Source of the DNA: Oscillospiraceae bacterium
GTDB lineage: Bacteria > Bacillota_A > Clostridia > Oscillospirales > Oscillospiraceae
NCBI GenBank assembly: GCA_017398105.1
Contig: JAFQHF010000177.1
Location: forward strand, 1 to 53,528
Reading direction: 5' to 3'
DNA: 53,528 nt
This document shows, one piece after another, positions 8,950-16,711 of this stretch. Each line of letters opens with the position of its first letter. Position 1 is the stretch's first letter. Under the pieces are notes generated by a model. It saw only the letters and a list, made by a program, of their open reading frames with translations. It was not told the DNA's origin and made no database searches. Made by a program: the position numbers and the translations under genes.

Positions 8950-11297
8950 TGTATTGGTTATTAGACTATGCAGAACAGGAAAGTCTGCGGCAGCGAATGA
9001 TCGATTTGCAAAATCATATCCCCAATTCGCTTCCTCGGGAACAGGCTGAACAAGTTTTCCCGTTCATTGGCAAAAAGAGTCGTGAGATTGCACGATTGAT
9101 AATCGAACATCTAACAGACGAAAATGGTGTTGTGGTCGATCCTTTTGGTGGGTCGGGTACCTTTGCATATGCAGCACTTGATGCTGGCAGACGCATCTTT
9201 TTTAATGAATGGGAACCCTACGCGTATAAATTGTCCACTGCTCCATTTCGAGGAGTACCGTCTGATGAGCAGTATGGAAATGCATTGAGATATCTTCATG
9301 AGCGTGTGAATCCAATAATGGACGACATATATAGAACACGCTGTCCTCAGTGTGGCGAAGAATTTCAATTTGACGGATTGTTTTTTGACCGCGAACCTCA
9401 AGAATATTTTCATCCAACAACACATAATCGTCTTGGCGAAAATGGGGAAAATATAATTTTTAGGAAACAATATCGTTGCAATTGTGGTTGTGAAGAAAAA
9501 CACTATGATGACTTTGATGAAACGGTACGTCTGCATACAGAGGAATTACAATGTGATTTTCCCGATTATGAAATAATAGAAAACTCTCGGATTAACTTTA
9601 CAGCACCCCAATATACCCAATACAAAAACTTGTTTTCTAACCGCCAACAAGTAGCTTTGGTTACATTACGAGATGCCATCCTAGAATTGCCTGAAGTAAC
9701 TCAACCCTTCTTCTTTGACACATTTCTTTCCATTATCCATCTTGGCAAATATATTGATTATCATAGCAAAAGTCAAGATAATCATTGTCCAGACAATCGC
9801 TTAAAAGAAACCAATCTGTATCACAGGTTTTTGGAAAAACTTGAGAAGAGGAAGATGTATATTTCTTCTCAGAACTTCGACCTAAACAAGGTTGAAACCA
9901 GTTCAATGGATTATCGTCGATTTATGCATACAATCCTGCCTGACACAGTAGATCTTCTTTTAACCGACCCTCCATACGGTGACAATGCACAGTACTTTGA
10001 ACATGCTCAACGCGTACATCCGCTTATGGGTTACTCGCTGCGTGAAGATGAGGAAAGACTTCGAAATGAGGTTGTCATAAGCAATGCTCCAGCAAGAACA
10101 GATAAGCATGGTAAAGAACAGTTTCTTAATGATATCGAAAGATTGTTCATGGAAGCAAAGCGGATCGTCAAAGATCATGGCTTTATGGTTTTGTACTTCA
10201 GACCGCAACAACGCGAGTGGATTAGCGACCTAAATAAACTCAAAGATTTTGGTCGTCGTCACGGATTCGAACCACTCTTAACCTTCTCAGCTGGGATATC
10301 CGACCCTTCAATGCGAGCATTAGCATCTGCTGCATGGAATTTCAAAAATGATGTGTGTTTTATTTTCTTAAAGCTGCAAGAAGGGGAACGCCGTTGGTAC
10401 GAAGGTCAGGCTGATGTGGACGAACTTGTTTTCTTAGCAGCTCAAAACGCAGCAACAGATCAAGGCAACCCCTTTGTTATTACCCAGTTTAATCAAGCTT
10501 TTCTGTCCCAATTGCGTAGATGTGGCTTGATGCGGTTGGCCAATCCCGCCTATGAAAGTAAGATTCGGAGAACATTGGATCGGTACACTACTAGAAACGG
10601 GGCTCAATATCGATTAACAGGATTGTCTCCGTATACCCTTATGAACCGTGAAATGAACGCTGAAATCAGGCTCCGTGAATTCGCTCCCGTTGTTATAGAG
10701 GAGTTAACTGCTGATGGACAAGGTTTTACTTTTGAGGAATATGTAATCCATCTTGCATCCTTTATGGAGAATGGCAGCAGGGAGATTATCAATCAACTCC
10801 ATACTGCCAATAGACTCATTCCGGAATTGCTAAATGTTTATGCAGAATTGGATGAAGCACAAGATAAATTCTTTGCCCGAAATACAGCAATTGCAGCTCA
10901 TAATATCGAAGGGCGGGAGCACCTGTGCGCAATGGATCCATATGACTTCGAAAGATTGATTGCTGACTATTTTGTTCGGAGAGGGTTTGTCCATGCAGAG
11001 GTCATTGGCCGTTCTGGAGATAGAGGTGTAGATGTCCTTGCTACAAATATTCAGGGAGAATACGAACTCATTCAATGCAAACGATATCGACAAGGTAACA
11101 ATATCGGGTCTACTCCTATTCAACGTGTTCATAGCTATATGCGCACACGCAATGCAAGCAGAGCTTGGGTTATTACAACATCTGACTTTACTCCGGAAGG
11201 TCGAGATGAAGCTCGCATTACAAACGTTACAATTATGAATGGTCAAGATCTTCTACAATCGCTGGAATTGTATTATCCTGGAAGATATTGCTTGTGA
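8949..11297 (+). CDS. DNA methyltransferase fused to an Mrr-type restriction endonuclease
   Basis: 782 residues. Methyltransferase part: VDPFGGSGTF at 63-72 (motif I), a zinc-ribbon insert with CPQC at 132-135 and CNCGC at 177-181, TDPPYGD at 339-345 (motif IV). After a linker of about 180 residues, the C-terminus is an Mrr_cat/PD-(D/E)xK nuclease: DPYDFE at 663-668, GDRGVD at 690-695 and QCKRY at 709-713 give the D...QxK catalytic core. One chain could both modify and cut. Starts by 1-base overlap with the upstream stop and has GGAGG 8 bases before it, so it is translationally coupled to the double methyltransferase. It is the likely restriction subunit of the operon, by inference. Confidence 0.85.
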   Translation: MYWLLDYAEQESLRQRMIDLQNHIPNSLPREQAEQVFPFIGKKSREIARLIIEHLTDENGVVVDPFGGSGTFAYAALDAGRRIFFNEWEPYAYKLSTAPFRGVPSDEQYGNALRYLHERVNPIMDDIYRTRCPQCGEEFQFDGLFFDREPQEYFHPTTHNRLGENGENIIFRKQYRCNCGCEEKHYDDFDETVRLHTEELQCDFPDYEIIENSRINFTAPQYTQYKNLFSNRQQVALVTLRDAILELPEVTQPFFFDTFLSIIHLGKYIDYHSKSQDNHCPDNRLKETNLYHRFLEKLEKRKMYISSQNFDLNKVETSSMDYRRFMHTILPDTVDLLLTDPPYGDNAQYFEHAQRVHPLMGYSLREDEERLRNEVVISNAPARTDKHGKEQFLNDIERLFMEAKRIVKDHGFMVLYFRPQQREWISDLNKLKDFGRRHGFEPLLTFSAGISDPSMRALASAAWNFKNDVCFIFLKLQEGERRWYEGQADVDELVFLAAQNAATDQGNPFVITQFNQAFLSQLRRCGLMRLANPAYESKIRRTLDRYTTRNGAQYRLTGLSPYTLMNREMNAEIRLREFAPVVIEELTADGQGFTFEEYVIHLASFMENGSREIINQLHTANRLIPELLNVYAELDEAQDKFFARNTAIAAHNIEGREHLCAMDPYDFERLIADYFVRRGFVHAEVIGRSGDRGVDVLATNIQGEYELIQCKRYRQGNNIGSTPIQRVHSYMRTRNASRAWVITTSDFTPEGRDEARITNVTIMNGQDLLQSLELYYPGRYCL

Positions 11298-11339
11298 TGA
11301 CTTTTTAATTTCTAAACACATAAGAGAAGAGGTGAAAGA

Positions 11340-12551
11340 ATGGTAAACGTAAACGGGAAAGAATGGACAAAATTAGAAACCGCGGATGTTCAGGCCGTAC
11401 TATCTGAACAAGATTTTGATGAATCTTTTTATTTTGAATTCAAAGATGACCGCGTTTCCAATAAGAAAATTCTTGAAGAAGTATCCGCTTTTGCAAACAC
11501 GTTTGGTGGATATATCTTTCTGGGAATTGCTGATGACAAGAAAATTGAAGGATGTACAGCTTGGAATGAGCAGAGAATTCATACCACCATTCACGACGCA
11601 ATAACTCCTACGCCGTCCTTCGATGTGAAAAAATTTACTGTAGATTCCAAAGTTGTGTATGTAATTAAAATTGATGAAGGTGCAGAGCCTCCGTATATAA
11701 CCAGTAGCGGAAAAATCTATGAAAGGCTCTCGTCTGGTTCTTTTACGATAAAGGATTCAGTTAGACTTTCACAGATCTACAACAAAAGAGAACAGTTACT
11801 TACTAAAATTGAGCGTAAAATTTCGATTCCTCCTGTTTCGGAAAATGCCAATAATATACATGGTTATATTGATATCGGCTTTTCTTTGGTGACATCTGAC
11901 ATTCAAATTGCTGTCGATACATTTAATAAAGTGGACTTGCATTCAATAGCTGAAAGAATGAAAGACCAGATGCCATCATTTAACTTGTCTTATGTTGGAA
12001 ATTCAATAGTTTACACCCCAGGAGGATTGTCCACACAAAACGGTTATCTTCCCGCACATACGAATAACTTCCTAGAAATAATGGTAGATGGAAGCGCAAA
12101 AATGAGAATTCTGTTGATAAACAATGCCCAAGAGGATTCTAGTGTAAATATGTTGTTCGCTACAACCTTATTGCGGTTGTATAAGGAAGCCTATACGCAT
12201 ATCATGGGGGATTTGTTCCCGCATAGAATGGTGTACGCCAAGAAATATGAAGCGCTAACAGTTCGGCGACAATTCCACCCCGTACTGTTTTATGATGATT
12301 ATGTTCTTGAATTGCATCCAAACTGGGAAGAAGATAACAAAATAATGCTCGCTGCCCTCCGGAAGCAACGTGAGCTCTTGGGAACAAAAATTGTGATAAC
12401 CGATGATCGAATTCCTAAAACCGGTTTCTACACAATTGATAAGCGACAGCTCGAGCTTTGGGGAGAGGAATTTACATCAGATTCTATTATAGATGAACTT
12501 TTTTACTCTCGTTTCGTTAGCTTAGGAGCTACACCTATATCGGAAGAATAA
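11340..12551 (+). CDS. Schlafen/AlbA_2-domain protein
   Basis: 403 residues. N-terminal AlbA_2 (Schlafen-like) domain: SFYFEFKDDR near 29-38, then EVSAFANTFGGYIFLGIAD near 46-64, the family's signature for a nucleic-acid-binding domain. The remaining 240 residues are unrecognised. AGAGGTG precedes the ATG; 42 bases separate it from the nuclease gene and no terminator lies between, so it is the last gene of the operon. AlbA_2 proteins occur in defence islands as regulators or effectors; which one here is unknown. Followed by a strong terminator. Confidence 0.75.
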   Translation: MVNVNGKEWTKLETADVQAVLSEQDFDESFYFEFKDDRVSNKKILEEVSAFANTFGGYIFLGIADDKKIEGCTAWNEQRIHTTIHDAITPTPSFDVKKFTVDSKVVYVIKIDEGAEPPYITSSGKIYERLSSGSFTIKDSVRLSQIYNKREQLLTKIERKISIPPVSENANNIHGYIDIGFSLVTSDIQIAVDTFNKVDLHSIAERMKDQMPSFNLSYVGNSIVYTPGGLSTQNGYLPAHTNNFLEIMVDGSAKMRILLINNAQEDSSVNMLFATTLLRLYKEAYTHIMGDLFPHRMVYAKKYEALTVRRQFHPVLFYDDYVLELHPNWEEDNKIMLAALRKQRELLGTKIVITDDRIPKTGFYTIDKRQLELWGEEFTSDSIIDELFYSRFVSLGATPISEE

Positions 12552-12621
12552 TTATTGCTATCTTCTCGTTCAGCTGTCCAATAATGTCGATCTAACAGTA
12601 CTTCTTTTACCTTTCCATCAT

Positions 12622-12665
12622 AATGCGCCACAGTTTTGCGTGAAGCTGTGGCGCATTTCTTTGTG
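12622..12665 (+). terminator. Intrinsic terminator of the defence operon
   Basis: Perfect 12-bp stem AATGCGCCACAG (12622-12633) with CTGTGGCGCATT (12646-12657), then TTTCTTTGTG and further T-rich sequence. Confidence 0.85.
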
Positions 12666-12863
12666 TTATTCTTCTTTTATAGGGTCGGGTTTGTAGATGG
12701 AAATGTCGGTATAGCAACCGTCTTCCTTGAAGCAGCGGCGGAGGTAATCGTGGCCTCCATCGACGGAACAAGCTCCGCATTTGCATGTCACAAAGTCATG
12801 ACGGTGTGTGGATTCGATTTCGTCGCCACAGATGTTGCAGCGAATTGCGTTTTTGATAATCAT
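12666..12863 (-). CDS. Small zinc-ribbon protein (DUF7695-like)
   Basis: 65 residues. Two metal-binding pairs: CNICGDEIES...HRHDFV and CKCGACSVDGGHDYLRR. The motif order matches a small family widespread in Firmicutes and annotated, as I recall, DUF7695. GGAGA precedes the ATG at 12863. Last gene of a minus-strand group with tnpV, all overlapping or close. Function unknown. Confidence 0.7.
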   Translation of the reverse strand: MIIKNAIRCNICGDEIESTHRHDFVTCKCGACSVDGGHDYLRRCFKEDGCYTDISIYKPDPIKEE

Positions 12864-12920
12864 TAGTTATTCTCCTTGCAAGTTTATTGATAAGCTGTGC
12901 CGAGTCTCTTGATAACTTCA

Positions 12921-13166
12921 TTATTTGGCAAGATCCTCAAAGGTAGGTTTATACTGCCTCATGATTCGCTTGGCTGCGATTTCCAGTTTTTCTTCCTCTG
13001 TCAGGTCATAGATCAGCGTTTCCTGCTCCAGATCGATCAGCAAATATTTAGGCTTGTTATCCTTGAGAATCACAACACGGCCATAACTGTCTGCCAAGTA
13101 CATGACACGGGAGAAATCTTTATCTGCTTCGGAAATGGGCACCATTATTGGGGTATCCGGATTCAT
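12921..13166 (-). CDS. Phd/YefM-like antitoxin without a visible toxin
   Basis: 81 residues with the core of type II Phd/YefM antitoxins: an N-terminal strand-helix (ISEADKDFSRVMYLAD) then GRVVILKDNKPKYLLIDLE. These proteins bind operator DNA with the N-terminus and neutralise a Doc/RelE-type toxin with the C-terminus. No toxin-like gene lies on either side; the neighbour upstream (13163-13486) is acidic and not toxin-like. Start ATG 13166 follows AAAGGTGGG and overlaps the upstream stop by 4 bases. It may be an orphan antitoxin or autoregulator of the element. Confidence 0.6.
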   Translation of the reverse strand: MNPDTPIMVPISEADKDFSRVMYLADSYGRVVILKDNKPKYLLIDLEQETLIYDLTEEEKLEIAAKRIMRQYKPTFEDLAK

Positions 13167-13486
13167 ATCGACCCACCTTTCTTGTCAGCGTACAACTCAG
13201 ACATCAAATGTGCGCCGTATTGCAAACCATCCAGAAATGCTTTATGTTCATAGGCGGTACAAAGGCTACAGCAGAGGTTAAAGACGGTATTATTATCTTC
13301 CAATGGTAATTGTCCCAGGAGGTTATCCAACTCCCGGAAACGTTCCCGGATGTCTGGCGGGTCAGATTCATGGGATTCCTGATAGGCTTGGAACAGTTGA
13401 TCCAGAACGGTTTCGCAGTCACTGTCGACGGGGTCAAAAGGATGTGCTTCAATGTAGGCTTTCAGCCGCTGGGCGGTATTATCCAT
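13163..13486 (-). CDS. Hypothetical element protein (DUF6809-like)
   Basis: 107 residues, acidic, soluble, helical. The end (NTVFNLCCSLCTAYEHKAFLDGLQYGAHLM) resembles small proteins annotated as DUF6809 in clostridial prophages and integrative elements; I am not certain of the family. Its ATG lies inside the last codons of tnpV (8-base overlap) and its own stop overlaps the antitoxin start, so the three genes form one translationally coupled unit. Confidence 0.55.
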   Translation of the reverse strand: MDNTAQRLKAYIEAHPFDPVDSDCETVLDQLFQAYQESHESDPPDIRERFRELDNLLGQLPLEDNNTVFNLCCSLCTAYEHKAFLDGLQYGAHLMSELYADKKGGSI

Positions 13487-13829
13487 TGTAGATCATCTCC
13501 TCCCGGATGATTTCCTCTGCCCGGTTTTGGATGCTGTTCATGCTCTGTACCCATGCCATCTGATCAGCAGCTTTCAATCTTTCCGTGACACCCTCCGCAT
13601 CTTTCATCTGCTGCATGATCCTATCCAGCCGTTCTTGGGCCTGTTCGTTCAGGTCTGCCAGGTAAGTCCATAGCTTGCAGGACAAAACCAGATTGGTATA
13701 CTGAATCGGATGATGTTCCTTCAGATACTCCCGGTGCATGCGGCCCCACTTGCCAACAGGCCGGACTTCCTCCGGCAGCTTCAGATCTGGGATGAAGTAA
13801 TCCCCGGAGCGGATGTAGTTTATCTTCAT
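13479..13829 (-). CDS. tnpV: TnpV transposon protein
   Basis: 116 residues beginning MKINYIRSGDYFIPDL, with LPEEVRPVGKWGRMHREYLKEH, then VTERLKAADQMAWVQSMN and RAEEIIREEMIY at the end: the full TnpV family pattern. TnpV comes from Tn4451/Tn4453-type transposons, where it was noted as Xis-like, and is found with large serine recombinases. Start ATG 13829 is 7 bases after GGAGG; the ATG two codons upstream is too close to that site. Being the first protein gene inside the sigK junction supports a role in excision or integration, which is inferred. Confidence 0.85.
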   Translation of the reverse strand: MKINYIRSGDYFIPDLKLPEEVRPVGKWGRMHREYLKEHHPIQYTNLVLSCKLWTYLADLNEQAQERLDRIMQQMKDAEGVTERLKAADQMAWVQSMNSIQNRAEEIIREEMIYNG

Positions 13830-13892
13830 AATCATTCCTCCTTTGTTGTTTTCATTGTACCGGAGGAAAGTCTAATAGTCGAATGTGTCAAA

Positions 13893-13930
13893 AATGGAAA
13901 GCCCGGTTCGCCAACTAAGGCAAACCGGGC
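13893..13930 (-). terminator. Terminator near the element edge
   Basis: Stem GCCCGGTTTGCC with GGCGAACCGGGC (13901-13930, one mismatch), followed on the minus strand by CTTTCCATTTTT. It would stop transcripts entering the element from the sigK promoter before they reach tnpV. Confidence 0.7.
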
Positions 13931-13996
13931 CAATGCTTGTCCAATTACACGATCAGCATTGCTGAATAGCTGATTTTTACATGATGGCTATAATCA

Positions 13997-14044
13997 GAGG
14001 ACAGAATCTCTCCAAGTGTCCTCCATAGGGAGTTTGCTCGCGCA
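13997..14044. other. Element end next to sigK, with inverted repeat
   Basis: The sequence just outside the sigK fragment contains GAGGACA (13997-14003) and TGTCCTC (14017-14023), a 7-bp inverted repeat that may be part of a recombinase arm site. The attachment core itself should lie at about 14040-14050 but cannot be defined from one junction. Confidence 0.4.
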
Positions 14045-14242
14045 TCAATACTTCTTCATAATATGGGCCACCAGGCGCAAATTCCGTTCGATCAGGACGT
14101 TGCGGGCCTCCAGGTCTCCCTGCCGGGAAAGTGCCAGGTACTTTTTCTCTTCCTCCTCCGTAAGGGGCTTGGGAAAGCTCCCTGTGGACAGCTGCAAAGA
14201 ATACAGCAGTGTACTCAGCATCAGCCAGGTTGCTGCAAGCAT
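14045..14242 (-). CDS. sigK: 5' fragment of sigK (mother-cell sigma factor K), interrupted
   Basis: 65 codons. After a hydrophobic pro-sequence (MLAATWLMLSTLLYSL) comes SFPKPLTEEEEKKYLAL, then DLEARNVLIERNLRLVAHIMKKY, the SigK N-terminus through region 1.2/2.1; SigE has a different sequence here. A TGA follows immediately and no sigma sequence continues, whereas intact SigK is about 230 residues. GAGGTG sits 6 bases before ATG 14242. A possible SigE-type box (CATACTTC, 14301-14294) lies upstream. The position corresponds to RLVAHIVKKF of B. subtilis SigK, well before the B. subtilis skin junction (near codon 113, from memory). A working SigK would need excision of the element. Confidence 0.9.
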   Translation of the reverse strand: MLAATWLMLSTLLYSLQLSTGSFPKPLTEEEEKKYLALSRQGDLEARNVLIERNLRLVAHIMKKY

Positions 14243-14412
14243 CGTTATCACCTCGCTGTTACTGTATTCACCTCTGTTTGTCCCTTTTCCGCCGAAGTAT
14301 GAAAAAAGCACTGTTCTTATACGTGTTTTTGATAAATCGGCCCAAGCCATTTTATCAGGCATTCGTATTGCAACCAGTATCCATTTTGTTTTTCCTGCGC
14401 ACACAAAAGCAC

Positions 14413-14441
14413 TTGACAAACGGACTTTCCCATGGTATGAT
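14413..14441 (+). promoter_or_regulatory. Promoter of the T-box operon
   Basis: TTGACA (14413-14418), 17-base spacer, TATGAT (14436-14441). The T-box leader begins about 30 bases downstream. Confidence 0.8.
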
Positions 14442-14469
14442 TGCGAAGTCAGTTGTATAAGTCAAATGC

Positions 14470-14745
14470 GTTTGAGCAGAAAGAGTAGTCTGAACAAAGG
14501 CTGCAGAGAGTTGCCGGGTGGTGCGAGGCAACAGCCGGAGCCGGATGAAGTTCATTCTGTGAGCAGTGTGTTGAAATCAGAGTAGGCACAACGGGTGCGA
14601 CCGTTACATCGCTGAGGCTTTTCAGGCCCTGCGGCATTCTGCCCGGCTGCGAAGTCAATAAGGCATGTTCCGTGAGGAATGTGCGAAGCAGAGTGGTAAC
14701 ACGTATTTTACGTCCCTGTATTTCTTGCAGGGACGTTTCTTTTTT
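14470..14745 (+). promoter_or_regulatory. T-box riboswitch, predicted tRNA-Phe specific
   Basis: Seen: AGTA (14484-14487), AGAGAG distal motif (14505-14510) on a stem GGCTG/CAGCC and TTGCC/GGCAA, T-box element GCAGAGTGGTAACACG (14688-14703), and a terminator stem ACGTCCCTG/CAGGGACGT (14710-14736) followed by TTCTTTTTT. Specifier: the 3' side of stem I reads GATGAAG-TTC-ATTCTGTGAGC, which aligns with B. subtilis glyQS GAAA-GGC-ATTCTTGAGC and places UUC (Phe) at 14551-14553. The T-box UGGU (14694-14697) fits a tRNA with discriminator A, as tRNA-Phe has; tRNA-Trp has G. Uncharged tRNA would favour the antiterminator and transporter expression. Confidence 0.9.
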
Positions 14746-14803
14746 GTATTTTCCGCCCTCACAGGACGTTAAATAAAAGATACACAAAATGGAGGAAACA
14801 AAC

Positions 14804-15754
14804 ATGAAAAAGATCATCTCTCTGACCGTCACCCTTCTGCTGCTGGTGTCCATGATGGCCGGCTGCGGCAGCTCCGCTCCCGCCGAGGCTGCACCTGCAG
14901 ACTCCGATTCCAGGGAATTTACTGTCGGCATCTGCCAGCTGATGGTTCATGAATCTTTGGACCAGGCAACCCAGGGTTTCGTGGATGCTCTGACCGCTGA
15001 AGTGGAAGCTTCCGGCAATACGGTTAAGATCGATACCCAGGTGGCAGGCGAGGCCGGTCTGTGCACCACCGTCATCAATACCTTCACCGCCAAGAAGGTC
15101 GATCTGATCATGGCCAATGCAACGCCCGCTCTGCTGGCTGCTGCCAACGCAACCACCACCATTCCTGTTCTGGGCACCTCCGTTACGGACTATACCGATA
15201 CCTTTGCCGGAAATATCCCCGCCAACGTTTCCGGTACTTCCGATGCCGTTCCCTTTGCAGAGCAGGCAAAGATGATGATTGATTCTCTGGGTCTGGCTGC
15301 CGGTGATCTGGTGGGTGTTCTGTACTGCACCAATGAAAGCAACTCTCTGATCCAGTACGAGGCCGTCAAGGCGCTGTTCGAGAGCGAGGGCATCGAGGTC
15401 AAGGCTTACACCTTCTCCGAGACCACGGAACTGCAGGCTCTGACCACCTCCATGGCCGGTGAAGTCAAGGCCGTCTACATTCCTTCCGACAATACCGTTG
15501 CTGCCAATGATGCCATCGTAGGCACCATCTGCACCGAGAAGAACGTTCCTGTCTACACCAGCTACGGCGGCGCAATCTGCTACGCTTCCCTGTCCATCAG
15601 CTACTACGACCTGGGTTATGAAACCGGCAAGATGGCTGCACAGATCCTGCTGGAAGGCAAGACTCCCGCTGATTTCGAAATCATGACCCTGACTCCCGCC
15701 GTTGCCTACAACGAAGAGCTGTGCGCACAGCTGGGCATTGCGGTTGCGGAATAA
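14804..15754 (+). CDS. ABC transporter substrate-binding lipoprotein (TrpX type)
   Basis: 316 residues. Lipoprotein signal: MKKIISLTVTLLLLVSMMAGC with Cys about residue 21 as the lipidated residue. The rest matches the ABC_sub_bind family (VGICQLMVHESLDQATQGF, then DLIMANATPALLAA and the hinge VYIPSDNTVAANDA). GGAGG precedes ATG 14804; an in-frame ATG at 14789 overlaps that site. In Firmicutes this family with its permease and ATPase is called TrpXYZ and predicted to import tryptophan; the T-box here points to phenylalanine instead. Expressed on the outer face of the membrane. Confidence 0.85.
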   Translation: MKKIISLTVTLLLLVSMMAGCGSSAPAEAAPADSDSREFTVGICQLMVHESLDQATQGFVDALTAEVEASGNTVKIDTQVAGEAGLCTTVINTFTAKKVDLIMANATPALLAAANATTTIPVLGTSVTDYTDTFAGNIPANVSGTSDAVPFAEQAKMMIDSLGLAAGDLVGVLYCTNESNSLIQYEAVKALFESEGIEVKAYTFSETTELQALTTSMAGEVKAVYIPSDNTVAANDAIVGTICTEKNVPVYTSYGGAICYASLSISYYDLGYETGKMAAQILLEGKTPADFEIMTLTPAVAYNEELCAQLGIAVAE

Positions 15755-15775
15755 TCTTACTGTTTTGAGGTAACT

Positions 15776-16711
15776 ATGGCTTTTTTGTATGCGCTGCCCG
15801 GTGCGGTAGCGGAAGGACTGATCTGGGGATTGATGGCCATTGGCGTCTACATCTCCTACAAAATTCTGGATATTGCTGACCTGACCGTGGACGGCTCCAT
15901 CTGTACCGGCGCCTGTGTCTGTGCGGTTCTGCTGGGACTGGGCGTTCCTGCCTGGGTCAGCCTGCTGGCCGCACTGCTGGCCGGCGCTCTGACCGGTATT
16001 GTGACCGGACTGCTGCATACCGCACTGGGGATTCCTTCCATTCTTGCAGGTATTCTGACACAGCTGATGCTGTACTCCGTGAACCTGCTGATTCTGGGCG
16101 GCAAATCCCTGATGGCCATTGACCCCCGGGCAAATGCCCTGCTGGTGCACATGAGCCGCAACAACGATTCCATTGTCTCTCTTGTGATCATTGTTGTCGC
16201 AACCATCTTCCTGCTGTACAAGTTTTTCTACACGGAAATCGGTCTGACTCTGAAATCCACCGGCGACAACCCGGATATGAGCCGGGCACAGGGTGTGGAT
16301 GTTGCCCGGAATAAGGTCATTGGTCTGGCCATTGCCAACGGCATCGTTGCCATGGCCGGTGCTCTGCTCGCCCAGTACAAGGGCTCTGCCAACATCAATG
16401 ACGGCCGGGGCGCCATTGTCATCGGTCTGGCAGCCATCTTCATCGGCCTGTCCGTTTCTCTGAAAATCAAGCCGAACTTTGTATGCAGCCTCATCGGCGT
16501 CATCGGCGGCGGCATCACCTACTACATCGTCTACAACTTCGTGATCCTCATGGGTCTGAAGACCGACTATCTGAAGATGCTCTCCGCCATTATCGTGGCG
16601 CTGTTCCTGGGCATTCCTTACCTGAAGGGCAAGTATTTCACCCGGCAGAAGGATCTGCATCCATCTGACCTGACTCACAAATCCAACGCAGGAGGCAACG
16701 GCAATGCTTAA
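15776..16711 (+). CDS. ABC transporter permease (TrpY type)
   Basis: 311 residues, strongly hydrophobic with about eight or nine membrane segments. Begins with ALPGAVAEGLIWGLMAIGVYISYKI and contains DLTVDGS, typical of the COG4120 permeases related to the branched-chain amino acid permease fold. GAGGTAACT precedes the ATG. Partner of the lipoprotein upstream (21 bases away) and of the ATPase downstream, whose start lies inside its last codons. Confidence 0.85.
   Translation: MAFLYALPGAVAEGLIWGLMAIGVYISYKILDIADLTVDGSICTGACVCAVLLGLGVPAWVSLLAALLAGALTGIVTGLLHTALGIPSILAGILTQLMLYSVNLLILGGKSLMAIDPRANALLVHMSRNNDSIVSLVIIVVATIFLLYKFFYTEIGLTLKSTGDNPDMSRAQGVDVARNKVIGLAIANGIVAMAGALLAQYKGSANINDGRGAIVIGLAAIFIGLSVSLKIKPNFVCSLIGVIGGGITYYIVYNFVILMGLKTDYLKMLSAIIVALFLGIPYLKGKYFTRQKDLHPSDLTHKSNAGGNGNA

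Larger units (their letters stand above)
1..14044. mobile_element. Skin-like integrative element inserted in sigK (one end only)
   Basis: Seen: a relaxase start, a primase-like gene, a sigma-like gene, a defence operon and tnpV lie between the window edge and a sigK fragment that ends abruptly at 14045. Known: TnpV belongs to Tn4451-type transposons and related clostridial elements that move by large serine recombinases, and sigK is a classic insertion target (the B. subtilis skin element). Inferred: everything left of about 14044 is the element and the recombinase lies outside the window. The exact crossover cannot be placed without the other junction; codon 65 of sigK (TAT, 14048-14050) is the last clearly sigK codon. 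Confidence 0.8.

Noticed and set aside
12636..12866. Plus-strand frame of 76 codons
   Set aside because: Antisense to a well-supported zinc-ribbon gene and begins inside a terminator.
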